From positions 20,419 through 84,418 of the forward strand of contig FR889447.1 of NCBI GenBank assembly GCA_000432895.1: a DNA stretch of 64,000 nt. Reading direction: 5' to 3'. The translations under genes were made by a program, and so were the position numbers. This stretch comes from Firmicutes bacterium CAG:449. GTDB lineage: Bacteria; Bacillota_I; Bacilli_A; RFN20; CAG-449. A model generated the notes under the pieces. It did not search any database. It was not told the origin of the DNA and saw only the letters and a program-made list of their open reading frames with translations. Below, one piece after another: positions 1 through 8,270 of the stretch; within the stretch, counting starts at the first letter, position 1, and the number at the start of each line of letters is the position of its first letter.

Positions 1-316
1 GAATTAAAATTGATAAAGGTACAATTATTAAATCAAATTTAATAGTTGTCCAAACGCTACTCCAAAAATCACGAGCTAAAATAGTATCTGAAAATAGTTT
101 TTCATAATTACTAAAACCTACAAATTGACTAGGATAAATAGATGTTCCATCAAAAGAACATAAAGACATTATGACTCCAAAAATTAAAGGAAAAACAAAG
201 AAGAGAATAAAGCAAATTCCATATGGTCCTAAAAAGATTCCAACCGAAGAAGCATTTCTTAACGAATTCTTCTTTTTTTCTTTTTTTGAAGCATACTCAA
301 TTAAACTAACTTTCAT
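1..316 (-). CDS. ABC sugar transporter permease, MalF/UgpA type (N-terminal part only)
   Basis: The reverse strand reads an open frame from ATG at 316 to the window edge, about 105 residues, so the gene is cut off by the window. A Lys-rich cytoplasmic start is followed by a hydrophobic first membrane segment containing LGPYG and FFVFPLIFG, then GFSNYEKL and TTIKF. That order is typical of the first transmembrane helix and first loop of MalF/UgpA-type inner-membrane permeases of carbohydrate ABC importers. It starts 2 bp after the stop of the binding-protein gene, so the two are surely co-transcribed and probably translationally coupled. It would import the sugar or oligosaccharide released by the two GH43 lipoproteins upstream. 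The second permease and the ATPase are not visible. Confidence 0.85.
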   Translation of the reverse strand, partial: MKVSLIEYASKKEKKKNSLRNASSVGIFLGPYGICFILFFVFPLIFGVIMSLCSFDGTSIYPSQFVGFSNYEKLFSDTILARDFWSSVWTTIKFDLIIVPLSILI

Positions 317-318
317 AA

Positions 319-1803
319 TTAAGCAAATAATTCAATATATTTTAAGCAATCTTCATATTGCTTTTTCATAATTTCATCAACAGATTGATTTTTAAATTGA
401 GAAGAAACAACTTTTTGTAAGCCTTCTTTAAAATAGGAATCAACATAAGAATAATTTTTAGTAGGTTGAACAACTACATAGTCATTTGCACTTCCCCAAT
501 ATTTAATATATTGTTCATATGCTGGATCAGAAGTATATTCTTCTGCTAAACTCACTGATTGAGCCGCTGGAATATGTCCTCTTTTTGCCCAATTAATTCC
601 TCCATAATATGCCATATATTCCATAAAGACAGTTGCTGCGCATGCTTTAGTAGTTGAATTGACAGTATTAAGCATCATGATAGCATGACCTTCACCTTTA
701 ATTTTAGAAGCATATTCTTTACTAGTATCTAAAGCAAGCATATTTGATAAGCTTCTAGTAGTAATATTATTGGCCCCACCATCTTTAGCTAAAGTTCTTT
801 CAAAATCTGCAATATCTTTAGCATATGACCAAGGTCCTTGTAATTTAAATATAGCATTTCCATTTTTAAAAGGGGCATCACCAACATCATAAGAAGATCC
901 ATAATCTTTTGATAATGCTACTTTATTTTTACTTGTTGAAGAAGGAAAAATCCAATCTCTTAAAAGTTGTAAACCTCTATTAGTTTCATTACTATACCAA
1001 GAAGGTAGTTCATTTTCTTCATTAACAATACTTCCACCATTTTGAATAGAAGCAGTATAACCAAAATATTCATGAACCCACATATCACCAAAAGAAATAG
1101 GGAAAGGAGTATAATCTTCTGCATTAGAAGCAAGTCTCCATTCAGTAGAAGATGTACCAGTTGAATTTTCACCTCTAATCCATAATTTATTATTTTTAGC
1201 AAGTTCAGTTGCTTTTTGACATACTTCAACTAATTCAGCATAATTAGAAGGAATTGATAAATTATTTTTTTCTAATATATCCACTCTTATTTCTATCATT
1301 GCACTATGAACATCAATTGGCATACCATATAATTCACCATTAATTTTTACTGAATTTAATAAAGATGGAGCAAAATCATTAATATCATAATTAACCCCTG
1401 ATTTTTCAAAATATGTATAACATGGAATTAACCAATTTCTTGCTTTATATTCAGCAGCTCTACTACCATGATTAAACATTAAATCTGGTGCATTTTCCTT
1501 ATCAAATTGCATTGTAGTATTTAATAATTGTTCTAAGTCATAACGAGAATGATGTTGTACTTCTACTTCAATCAATCCTTTATACATATTATTAAAATCA
1601 GCAATAATTGAATCCTGAGTTTGTGCATCATCACCAGTAGTAACTGACCACATTTTTAATTTTACATTGTTATAAACAATATTTCCATTTTCATCTCTAA
1701 CAAGATCTCCATCATCATTTGGATTAAGAGATGAAGTATTGCTTCCTCCACATGCAAAAAGTGGTAAAACCATTAAAGCAGTTAATAATAATCTTTTTTT
1801 CAT
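319..1803 (-). CDS. ABC transporter sugar-binding lipoprotein (extracellular solute-binding protein family 1)
   Basis: A 494-residue secreted lipoprotein. Residues 1-18 form a signal peptide (MKKR, then a hydrophobic run) ending in LFAC, with Cys18 as the lipidation site, followed by a Ser/Asn-rich linker. The body has the look of family-1 carbohydrate-binding proteins: an early region on movement of an unfolded surface loop (ADFNNMYKGLIEVEVQ), then APDLMFNHGSRAAEY, then NGELYGMPIDVHS, the usual hinge-strand motif. It is long for the family, as in binding proteins for oligosaccharides. It lies between two GH43 glycosidases and an ABC permease, so an arabino- or xylo-oligosaccharide ligand is likely but not proven. 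An SD-like GGAGG lies just before the ATG. Confidence 0.9.
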   Translation of the reverse strand: MKKRLLLTALMVLPLFACGGSNTSSLNPNDDGDLVRDENGNIVYNNVKLKMWSVTTGDDAQTQDSIIADFNNMYKGLIEVEVQHHSRYDLEQLLNTTMQFDKENAPDLMFNHGSRAAEYKARNWLIPCYTYFEKSGVNYDINDFAPSLLNSVKINGELYGMPIDVHSAMIEIRVDILEKNNLSIPSNYAELVEVCQKATELAKNNKLWIRGENSTGTSSTEWRLASNAEDYTPFPISFGDMWVHEYFGYTASIQNGGSIVNEENELPSWYSNETNRGLQLLRDWIFPSSTSKNKVALSKDYGSSYDVGDAPFKNGNAIFKLQGPWSYAKDIADFERTLAKDGGANNITTRSLSNMLALDTSKEYASKIKGEGHAIMMLNTVNSTTKACAATVFMEYMAYYGGINWAKRGHIPAAQSVSLAEEYTSDPAYEQYIKYWGSANDYVVVQPTKNYSYVDSYFKEGLQKVVSSQFKNQSVDEIMKKQYEDCLKYIELFA

Positions 1804-1812
1804 AAACTCCTC

Positions 1813-2967
1813 CTAAAAATCTATTACCAATGGTCCAATTTTATCTTGATGAATTGAAGCTTTTTTATTTTCAACATAAGGCATATCATTTTCATCAAAA
1901 TAAAGTTTATCCATAAAAATTGTTCTTTCATTTGGGTATTCACCATTTACATCAAATCCATGATAGAATAACCAAAATTCCCCTTCATAATCCTCTACAA
2001 CAGTGTTATGTCCAACTCCAGCTACTTCTTCACTTGGTCCAACAACTAAATCACCATAACTTCCTGTTTCATCAGTTAAAGTTTTTCCATCAGATCCATA
2101 ATATTTTCCAAGTAATTTATTAGCTTTACCTGCTTTTACTCGATAAGTAGAGTTAACTCCATCACAACACGTTCCTTGAGAACCAAAATAATAATAACTA
2201 TCATTTCTTTTAATAATATAAGAACCTTCATAATTAATATTAATATCCATTTGACCATTTGAATTATCATCAATAATCCAATATAAATGATCTTTTATAT
2301 TATTAATTCCCCAAAATACTTCTGTACCATCATCAGTTAATTCAACTGCACCAATTCCATAAAAAGAGCCCCATATCAAATATAATTTTCCATCTTCATC
2401 ATATATTGGTTGAGGATCAATCGAGTTTTTAACTCCTGATAGATTTGAATCTAATACTTTACCATAATGAGTCCAAGGTCCATATGGTGTTAGTGAAGTA
2501 GCAACTCCAATTCCTGGATTAGAATCTCCCCATAAAGATAAAGAATAGTAATAGTTATAATGATTACCTACTTTAATTACCGATGGTGCCCATACTCCAG
2601 CATCTTTATCACCCCAATTTAAAGCTTGAGGATGTCCATCAAACACACTCCCTACCCAAGTCCAATTAATTAAATCTTTACTTTGAAATATTGGTCCACG
2701 ATCATATTGCATTCCTTTATTTCCCATTTCACAATAAGTATTTGTACAATACATGTAGAAATAACCATCATCAGCTTTTAAGACATCAGGATCAGCAGCG
2801 GTTACAAAGTATTTAGACCCATCTTGCTTATAAAAATTTAAAGGATTTTGATACGTTTTATTAATATAATTAACTCTACTTTCTGAAGAAGTAGATATTT
2901 GACTAGTATTAATAGAAGAACAAGAAGAAAAAATAAGTAAAGGTAATAATAAAATCTTTTTTTTCAT
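1813..2967 (-). CDS. GH43 glycoside hydrolase lipoprotein (arabinanase/beta-xylosidase type), second copy
   Basis: A 384-residue five-bladed beta-propeller glycosidase. The signal peptide ends at the lipobox FSSC (Cys16), so the enzyme is tethered outside the membrane. The three GH43 catalytic acids are present: Asp59 in AADPDV (general base), Asp184 in NSIDPQ (pKa modulator) and Glu247 in NYEGS (general acid). A GVWAPSV block and a GVGHNTV block are also typical of arabinan endo-1,5-alpha-L-arabinosidases. It is a paralogue of the gene just upstream and shares near-identical blocks such as PYGPWTHYGK, so the pair arose by tandem duplication. GH43 also contains xylosidases and arabinofuranosidases, so the exact substrate is open. 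It sits 1 bp after the upstream GH43 gene. Confidence 0.9.
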   Translation of the reverse strand: MKKKILLLPLLIFSSCSSINTSQISTSSESRVNYINKTYQNPLNFYKQDGSKYFVTAADPDVLKADDGYFYMYCTNTYCEMGNKGMQYDRGPIFQSKDLINWTWVGSVFDGHPQALNWGDKDAGVWAPSVIKVGNHYNYYYSLSLWGDSNPGIGVATSLTPYGPWTHYGKVLDSNLSGVKNSIDPQPIYDEDGKLYLIWGSFYGIGAVELTDDGTEVFWGINNIKDHLYWIIDDNSNGQMDININYEGSYIIKRNDSYYYFGSQGTCCDGVNSTYRVKAGKANKLLGKYYGSDGKTLTDETGSYGDLVVGPSEEVAGVGHNTVVEDYEGEFWLFYHGFDVNGEYPNERTIFMDKLYFDENDMPYVENKKASIHQDKIGPLVIDF

Positions 2968-2968
2968 A

Positions 2969-4144
2969 TTATTCCTCTAAACTCTTTATATAAGGTCCAT
3001 CTTTGATTTCTTCGTTAGAGGCCTTTTTATTTTCTACACAAGGCATATTAGTTTCATTATCAAAAATAAGTTGATCTAAATATAAAACTCGATAAGATGG
3101 ATTTTTTCCTTTTGTATTATATCCATGATATAACATCCATAAATTATCATTATCATCATTGATAACTGCACAATGTCCTGTTCCCATTGCACCAGATAAA
3201 GAAGGAACAACTACTGGATCACCTCTATTAGGTTTAAACATATCTCTTCCTTGACTATCTAAATATGGACCTTTAACATTTCTACTTCTACTTACCACAA
3301 CTTTATAAGTTGAGTTGACGCCATTACAACAACTGCCAGTAGATAACAATAAATAATACCAACCATCTTTTTTAAAAATGAAAGTACCTTCATAATTAGT
3401 CATATCAAAAACTTCAAATCCCGCTAAAGCAACTTTATTTTCTTTTTGATATTCTAATCCATTTTTTAATTCTAAACCATCATTAGTAAGTTCAACTAAA
3501 CTAATAAGTCCTCCATAAGAACCAAAAGCCATATAAACATTATTGTCATCGACAAAAACAAAAGGATCAATAGAATTTGTAACACCTATTTCATTAGAAT
3601 TAAATAACTTGCCATAATGAGTCCAAGGTCCATATGGAGTTTGTGAAGTAGCTACTCCAATTCCTGGATTAGGATCACTAGCAATTGATAAAGAATAATA
3701 AAAATTCCAAGTATCGCCTATTTTAATAACAGTTGGTGCCCATACTCCTGCTCCTGATTCCCCCCAAGTAGGAACATAATCAGCAAAAACATCACTAACA
3801 TAAGTCCAATCAATCATATTAGTAGATTTAAATGTTGGTCCTCTTTTAAATAATAAATTAGGAGTATATACCTCTGTTTGAGTGCAATACATATAATAAG
3901 TTCCATCATCATCTCTAACCACAAATGGATCAGCCATATAAGTTTCTTTTTTTTCATTATTTGCTAAAGGATAAGTTGGATTTGAATATTGATTATGATA
4001 GCTAACTCTTACTTCAGTTATTGGTAAAGAAGATGGTTGTACACTATTATTGCTAGTTGTATTTCCACATGAAAACAAAGAAAAAATTGCAATAGAACTT
4101 AATGTGATTTTTGAAAGTATCTTTTTATAAAAATCATCTTTCAT
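2969..4144 (-). CDS. GH43 glycoside hydrolase lipoprotein (arabinanase/beta-xylosidase type), first copy
   Basis: A 391-residue lipoprotein, first gene of the operon. The N-terminus has a longer cytoplasmic stretch (MKDDFYKK) before the hydrophobic core and the lipobox LFSC (Cys26). Catalytic acids of GH43 are visible: Asp72 in MADPFV, Asp193 in NSIDPF and Glu252 in NYEGTF. It probably trims arabinan or xylan side chains at the cell surface and hands the products to the ABC importer encoded downstream. Expression should start at the promoter at 4174-4202, and the adjoining perfect cre at 4161-4174 predicts carbon catabolite repression. SD GGAGG lies at 4156-4160. The exact linkage cut cannot be told from sequence alone. 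Confidence 0.9.
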   Translation of the reverse strand: MKDDFYKKILSKITLSSIAIFSLFSCGNTTSNNSVQPSSLPITEVRVSYHNQYSNPTYPLANNEKKETYMADPFVVRDDDGTYYMYCTQTEVYTPNLLFKRGPTFKSTNMIDWTYVSDVFADYVPTWGESGAGVWAPTVIKIGDTWNFYYSLSIASDPNPGIGVATSQTPYGPWTHYGKLFNSNEIGVTNSIDPFVFVDDNNVYMAFGSYGGLISLVELTNDGLELKNGLEYQKENKVALAGFEVFDMTNYEGTFIFKKDGWYYLLLSTGSCCNGVNSTYKVVVSRSRNVKGPYLDSQGRDMFKPNRGDPVVVPSLSGAMGTGHCAVINDDNDNLWMLYHGYNTKGKNPSYRVLYLDQLIFDNETNMPCVENKKASNEEIKDGPYIKSLEE

Positions 4145-4160
4145 AAAATTATTATCCTCC

Positions 4161-4174
4161 TGTAATCGCTTTCA
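4161..4174 (-). promoter_or_regulatory. Catabolite response element (cre), perfect consensus
   Basis: On the minus strand this reads TGAAAGCGATTACA, which fits the Gram-positive CcpA consensus TGWAANCGNTNWCA at every position. It begins at the last base of the -10 box and ends against the SD of the first GH43 gene, so it covers the transcription start. That placement is the classical one for repression when preferred sugar is present. Confidence 0.8.
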
Positions 4175-4202
4175 TTATAACATTACTATATCGTTATAGC
4201 AA
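4174..4202 (-). promoter_or_regulatory. Promoter of the GH43/ABC operon
   Basis: The minus strand carries TTGCTA (4197-4202), a 17-bp spacer and a perfect TATAAT (4174-4179). The spacer and -35 contain a second palindrome, CTATATCGTTATAG (4186-4199), with 5-bp arms around a central CG. That is the architecture of LacI-family operators, so a dedicated sugar-responsive repressor may act here in addition to CcpA. The regulator gene is not in the window. Confidence 0.7.
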
Positions 4203-4233
4203 GAGCCAAAATTAAATATTTTTTTGTTCTTAT

Positions 4234-4386
4234 CTAAGCAATTACCACAATAATATATGTTATCGAATTCTTAAGTATTATTTTTTTATAAGCTACTTTA
4301 GCATAATCACAAACAATTTTATAATTTAATTCATCAACTAGTTTTTGTAATTTTATATACCATTCAATATTTTTAAAATCTTTTTC
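4234..4386 (-). pseudogene. Possible coding relic in the gap between dnaN and the GH43 operon
   Basis: The stretch 4203-4481 has no intact gene. On the minus strand a 50-codon open stretch (containing IEWYIKLQKLVDELNYKIV) has protein-like composition but no start codon or SD. It ends in a stop, while the neighbouring frame continues as YCGNCLDKN with a CxxC pair. This looks like the frameshifted remains of a small gene. I cannot name the family, and chance cannot be excluded in such AT-rich DNA. Confidence 0.3.
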
Positions 4387-4481
4387 TTAATTATCACAAT
4401 ATAATGATATTGTTTTAATTAATTATCATTCATAAACTATCCCTTTGATAAAATAATTTTTTCTTATATACTTTATTTCAC

Positions 4482-4538
4482 AAAAAAAAGAGCTGAAATG
4501 CAGTAATTTAAGTTTTTTAACTACATAATACAGCTCTT
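4482..4538 (-). terminator. Rho-independent terminator of dnaN
   Basis: The minus strand has AAGAGCTG (4531-4538) and CAGCTCTT (4488-4495) as perfect 8-bp arms, followed by a run of T (plus-strand As at 4482-4489). It lies 15 bp behind the dnaN stop. Confidence 0.85.
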
Positions 4539-4553
4539 AATTTAAATAGTATA

Positions 4554-5675
4554 TTAATAATAAGATCTTACTGGAGTAACAATTTGAACAATTGATTCAT
4601 CATCTAATGAAGATACTTTAAATGCTGACATTTCACCAACAAATGATAAAACAACATCTTCACTTTGAGCAGCTTTAATTGCATCTATAACATAATTAAC
4701 ATTAAAGGAAATTTCAAATCTATCACCTGTATATCTAAAATCTTCAATTGTTTCAATAGCTGATCCAATTTGTTCAGATTTAGAAGAGATTTCTAATTTA
4801 TCACTAGAAACTGCTAATTTAACAATATTTTCTCTTTCAATAGCAAGTAAAGAAACTCTTTCCATAGCAGCGACAAAATTATTTGAATTAACTTGTAAAA
4901 CATAAGGATAGTTTGAAGGGAACATATTAGAAATTTTTGGGAAATCTCCAGAAATTAATCTTGAATAAATATTTGTATCTTTATAAGAGAAAACAGCTTT
5001 AGTTTCTGAAATAGTCATGACAACTTCACCATCTTCAACTAATTTTGAAACTTCAATTAAAGTTTTTACAGGAATGTTTGCTAAGAAATGAACATCTTGA
5101 TTGATGTAATATGTTTTCTTTGCTAAACGATAGCTATCTGTTGCAACAAATTCAATTTCATTACCATTTCCTTTAGCGTTAATAGCTGTTAAAACTGGTC
5201 TAACTTCTTTAGTAGATGCTGCAAAAGCTGTTTGAGAAACAATTTTCTTTAAATCTTCTGCTAAGAAAACAATTTCTTCTCCTTGTTTTTCTAAATCTAA
5301 ATCAGGATATTCGTATGCTCTAATAGAATTTAATTTGAACTCAGATTTATTATCAGAAATTCTAGCAATTACTTCATCAATAATTTCTAAAGTTACAATG
5401 TCTGATTCTAATTTCTTTACGATTTCAAGAAGGAATCTAGCAGAGATTAATGTTTCACCTTCTTCATAATCTGTAATTAAATTTTTTCCATTTTCTTCAA
5501 TTGGACATGTTGAAGAAATAGTTAATTCTCCATTGCTACCTAAAACTTGTAATTCATTAGATTTCATGACAAGTTTGAAATTTAAATAAGCAGGTGTTGG
5601 TGACTTTGGAACAATCGCAATATTTACAATATTTAAGATTTTTAAGAAGCGTTGTCTATTGATTGTAAGTTTCAT
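4554..5675 (-). CDS. dnaN: DNA polymerase III beta subunit (sliding clamp)
   Basis: At 373 residues it has the usual length of the beta clamp, with the expected three-domain layout. Recognisable blocks are the start MKLTINRQRF, AAFAASTKEVRPVLTAI in the middle domain and the C-terminal VQIVTPVRSYY, which ends in the conserved P-x-R-x-Y-Y clamp tail. It forms the ring that tethers polymerase III to DNA. It follows dnaA on the same strand, the standard origin order, but is closed by its own terminator. recF and gyrB, often next in Firmicutes, do not follow. Confidence 0.97.
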   Translation of the reverse strand: MKLTINRQRFLKILNIVNIAIVPKSPTPAYLNFKLVMKSNELQVLGSNGELTISSTCPIEENGKNLITDYEEGETLISARFLLEIVKKLESDIVTLEIIDEVIARISDNKSEFKLNSIRAYEYPDLDLEKQGEEIVFLAEDLKKIVSQTAFAASTKEVRPVLTAINAKGNGNEIEFVATDSYRLAKKTYYINQDVHFLANIPVKTLIEVSKLVEDGEVVMTISETKAVFSYKDTNIYSRLISGDFPKISNMFPSNYPYVLQVNSNNFVAAMERVSLLAIERENIVKLAVSSDKLEISSKSEQIGSAIETIEDFRYTGDRFEISFNVNYVIDAIKAAQSEDVVLSFVGEMSAFKVSSLDDESIVQIVTPVRSYY

Positions 5676-5733
5676 AATTTTTCTCCTTTTATATTTTTAT
5701 TTTTATATATTTATATTTAATAATAATAAAGAA

Positions 5734-5751
5734 TGTGGATAATGTGGATAA
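5734..5751 (-). promoter_or_regulatory. Two adjacent DnaA boxes between dnaA and dnaN
   Basis: Two perfect TTATCCACA boxes lie head-to-tail on the minus strand with no gap (5734-5742 and 5743-5751), in the 140-bp dnaA-dnaN gap. They may let DnaA control dnaN transcription or form an accessory part of the origin, as in Firmicutes whose origin flanks dnaA on both sides. A further perfect box lies inside dnaA at 5895-5903. Confidence 0.8.
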
Positions 5752-5815
5752 GTACTAATTACATTCTTTTTTATCAAAAATATTATATCATATATATGCT
5801 CATAAAACTATTTAA

Positions 5816-7195
5816 TTAAGCTTTTTTTAAGGCTTTTTTGATATCATTTACTGCATTTGCAAGTTGCAAATTTGTCTTAATTTCTGTCCCCACTTTATCC
5901 ACACCGGTAATAACAGTTGAATGGTCTCGATGGAAAATTTGGCCTATTTTTTTATAAGGTGAATTTAATAACAATCGGCATTCATACATTGCAATTCTTC
6001 TTGCTAGAGCAATTTGAGCATTTCTAACTGGTGAAAGAATTTGATCTGTTGATAAATGATAATAAGAAGCAACTTCATTAATAATATCTTCTTCAGTTAT
6101 TACTCTTTTTTTATCAGATTTAGGAATCATGATGCTTAAAGCATCTTGAATATCACTAAGAGTCACTTTTTGGGAACTATTAATAGTGACAGTATGGAAT
6201 AATAATCTATTTAAAGCTCCTTCAAGTTCACGAACATTTTTTGAAAAGGTTTCCGCTAAAAACAAAAGACCATCTTCATCATAATTACTCAATTTTAGAC
6301 CTCTTGCAATGATTTTTCTTTTTAAAATTTCTAAAGCTGTTTCAGTATCTGGATTTTTTATAGAAACACATAATCCCATTATAAATCTAGAAACAAGTCG
6401 TTCTTCTAATCCTTTTAAATCACGTGGATGTCTATCTGAAGTTAAAACAATTTGCTTTCCTTTATTTACTAATTTAGTAAATATATTAAAAAATTGTTCA
6501 CTAGTTTTTTCTTTATTTGATAAAAATTGAATATCATCAACAAGTAATAAATCTACTTTATCAAAATATGCATAGAAATTTTGTTGGTCTTGATAGCCTC
6601 TAACATAATTAACAAAGGCTTCTAGAAAAGTATCAGTAGAAATATACATGATATTTGCTTCAGGATGCTTCTCTTGATAATAATTTCCAATTGCATGTAG
6701 TAAATGAGTTTTTCCAAGCCCAGAATGAGAATAAATAAAAAGTGGATTATAAGTTAAAGAAGAATCATCACTAACAATTAAAGCGGCAGTCAAAGCCTCT
6801 TTATTACATTCACCTTGCACAAAATTATCGAAAGTATATTTTTTATTTAATTGACAATTTGGAAATAAATTAAATTCTTTTTTTACAGATTCAATGTCTA
6901 CTTGAGCAGGTTGAATTTCAGCAACTTCGTTTGCAAGAACAAAATTTAAAGTATATTTAGTTTCTGTAATGTCATTAATAGCGCTTTTTAAAAGTTCACA
7001 ATGATCATTTGAGGAAAAATACGCCTTAACTAAAGGAGAAGGAGTTAAAATATCCATTTTATTATTATCTAAATTAATAAGTTTTAAATCAGAATAAAAA
7101 ATAGAAAAGGTATGTTGATCTTTTGAAAGATTTTTTTCAACATTGCTCAAAACTTTATTCCAAAGATTTTTTTGTTTGGTAATTGTTACTGGCAT
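5816..7195 (-). CDS. dnaA: Chromosomal replication initiator protein DnaA
   Basis: At 459 residues this is a full-length DnaA. Domain I is at the N-terminus (LWNKVLSNVEKNL). The AAA+ domain has Walker A SHSGLGKT (about 156-163) and Walker B VDLLLVDDIQFL. The C-terminal domain IV carries the DNA-binding signature with ARRIAMY and FHRDHSTV. It binds the DnaA boxes at 7272-7468 to open oriC. SD GGAGG stands 8 nt before the ATG. Autoregulation through the boxes in its own upstream region is likely, as in other bacteria. Confidence 0.98.
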   Translation of the reverse strand: MPVTITKQKNLWNKVLSNVEKNLSKDQHTFSIFYSDLKLINLDNNKMDILTPSPLVKAYFSSNDHCELLKSAINDITETKYTLNFVLANEVAEIQPAQVDIESVKKEFNLFPNCQLNKKYTFDNFVQGECNKEALTAALIVSDDSSLTYNPLFIYSHSGLGKTHLLHAIGNYYQEKHPEANIMYISTDTFLEAFVNYVRGYQDQQNFYAYFDKVDLLLVDDIQFLSNKEKTSEQFFNIFTKLVNKGKQIVLTSDRHPRDLKGLEERLVSRFIMGLCVSIKNPDTETALEILKRKIIARGLKLSNYDEDGLLFLAETFSKNVRELEGALNRLLFHTVTINSSQKVTLSDIQDALSIMIPKSDKKRVITEEDIINEVASYYHLSTDQILSPVRNAQIALARRIAMYECRLLLNSPYKKIGQIFHRDHSTVITGVDKVGTEIKTNLQLANAVNDIKKALKKA

Positions 7196-7215
7196 AGTTT
7201 TGCCTCCTGCATAGC

Positions 7216-7244
7216 ATTAAAATAATAGCATAATTTTTTGTAAA
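7216..7244 (-). promoter_or_regulatory. Probable dnaA promoter
   Basis: The minus strand shows TTTACA (7239-7244), a 17-bp spacer and TTTAAT (7216-7221), about 20 bp before the dnaA start codon. DnaA boxes start some 28 bp further upstream. Confidence 0.45.
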
Positions 7245-7430
7245 TGAAACAAATAAAAGTGGAAAAAATATTTATCCACAAAAAAAGATAAAAAAACAGC
7301 GAAAAAATAGGGATTTTTTTAGTTATCCACATTTTATAATGTTGATAAGTGGTGTTTATAACAAATGTGGATAAATTGATGTGGAAAATGTGGAAAATTT
7401 AAAACAAAAATTTAATAATTGTTTATAATT

Positions 7431-7450
7431 AATGCCTAAAAATAGGTATT
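7431..7450. repeat. Inverted repeat containing GCCTAAAAATAGG inside oriC
   Basis: AATGCCTAAAAATAGGTATT is an imperfect palindrome (arms TGCCTA and TAGGTA around AAAA). The 13-bp core GCCTAAAAATAGG (7434-7446) recurs exactly in the promoter of the CarD-like gene at 10306-10318. See the findings. Confidence 0.6.
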
Positions 7451-7672
7451 TTATTAAATTTATCCACAAAATAAAATCATTATTAACATCTTAATTTTTA
7501 TGTGGAAAAAATGTTAAAAATTGAAAATAAAGCAAAAAATAAATTGAATAAAATTATTAAAAAATTCATTTTTACATGTAAATACTATATTAATTAAAAA
7601 AATGCAAGTAAATTAATGAAAATTTATAATTTTTTTTGCTAAAAATTTTTTTATTTAAATTCCTGCTTTTCG

Positions 7673-7701
7673 TTGACTTATTATTTATATATATATATAA
7701 T
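7673..7701 (+). promoter_or_regulatory. Promoter of rpmH-rnpA-yidC-jag
   Basis: TTGACT (7673-7678), a 17-bp spacer of alternating AT, and a perfect TATAAT (7696-7701). The rpmH SD (CGGAGGTG) begins about 23 bp downstream of the -10. This is one of the strongest promoters in the window. Confidence 0.85.
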
Positions 7702-7737
7702 CATAACGTATGTTAGTATCTATCGGAGGTGTATCAA

Positions 7738-7872
7738 ATGAAAAGAACGTATCAACCAAGTAAAAGAAAACACACATCCGTAAATGGTTTCCGTGCAAGA
7801 ATGGCAACCCCAAACGGTCGTAAAGTGTTAGCAAGAAGAAGATTAAAAGGAAGAAAAGTCCTTTCTGCTTAA
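7738..7872 (+). CDS. rpmH: 50S ribosomal protein bL34
   Basis: A 44-residue, strongly basic protein. [12 protein letters not shown] at the start, then [17 protein letters not shown] and RKVLSA at the end are the bL34 signature. The gene is preceded by SD GGAGG and is the first gene on the right of oriC, its usual position. A terminator-like hairpin separates it from rnpA, so much of the transcription probably ends after rpmH. Confidence 0.97.
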   Translation: MKRTYQPSKRKHTSVNGFRARMATPNGRKVLARRRLKGRKVLSA

Positions 7873-7890
7873 TTCTTAATTACTTATTAA

Positions 7891-7918
7891 ACCACTAGGG
7901 GAATCTCTAGTGGTTTTT
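7891..7918 (+). terminator. Terminator/attenuator between rpmH and rnpA
   Basis: ACCACTAG (7891-7898) and CTAGTGGT (7907-7914) form a perfect 8-bp stem with an 8-nt loop, followed by TTTT. It would cut rnpA expression relative to the highly expressed rpmH. Confidence 0.85.
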
Positions 7919-7934
7919 AAAAAGTTGGAGAAAT

Positions 7935-8270
7935 ATGCTAAAAAAAGAAGAAAGAGTAAAATCTAAAGAAGACTTTCAATTAGTTATTTCTAAAAAAAAT
8001 AAAAAGTTTTCTGATTATTTTATTATATATTCTTTAAAAAGAGAAGAATATAATTATCCTAGGTTTGGAATTTCTGCATCAAAAAAATTAGGTGATGCAG
8101 TTAAAAGAGTAAAGATACGTCGACAAGTTAGAGCGATGATACACCAAATAAAATCTAACTCTTATGTAAAACCGAAAGATTATGTGATTATTGTAAGAAA
8201 TAAATTCTTAAATAATAATTATGAAACTAATTTACAAGCTTTAAAAAAGTTGATTATGGAGGACAACTGA
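7935..8270 (+). CDS. rnpA: Ribonuclease P protein component
   Basis: A 111-residue basic protein that assists the RNase P RNA in maturing tRNA 5' ends. The conserved arginine-rich motif appears as KRVKIRRQVR following FGISASKKLGDAV, as in the family. Length matches. It lies between rpmH and yidC, the canonical order, and its TGA stop overlaps the yidC ATG by one base, giving translational coupling. The RNase P RNA gene is not in the window. Confidence 0.95.
   Translation: MLKKEERVKSKEDFQLVISKKNKKFSDYFIIYSLKREEYNYPRFGISASKKLGDAVKRVKIRRQVRAMIHQIKSNSYVKPKDYVIIVRNKFLNNNYETNLQALKKLIMEDN

Larger units (their letters stand above)
7196..7737. other. Origin of replication (oriC) between dnaA and rpmH
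   Basis: A 540-bp non-coding gap between divergent dnaA and rpmH. Perfect DnaA boxes: TTATCCACA at 7272-7280, 7323-7331 and 7460-7468 (plus strand) and at 7366-7374 (minus strand). One-mismatch boxes lie at 7340-7348, 7380-7388, 7389-7397 and 7501-7509. From about 7510 to 7670 the DNA is almost pure A/T and is the likely unwinding element. The box cluster plus AT-rich stretch beside dnaA is the standard bacterial origin layout. Gene orientation flips here, as expected for co-directional replication and transcription. Confidence 0.92.

Noticed and set aside
171..371. Plus-strand frame over the first permease gene
   Set aside because: It is antisense to a clear ABC permease and binding protein; its Lys/Phe-rich composition is what AT-rich antisense gives.
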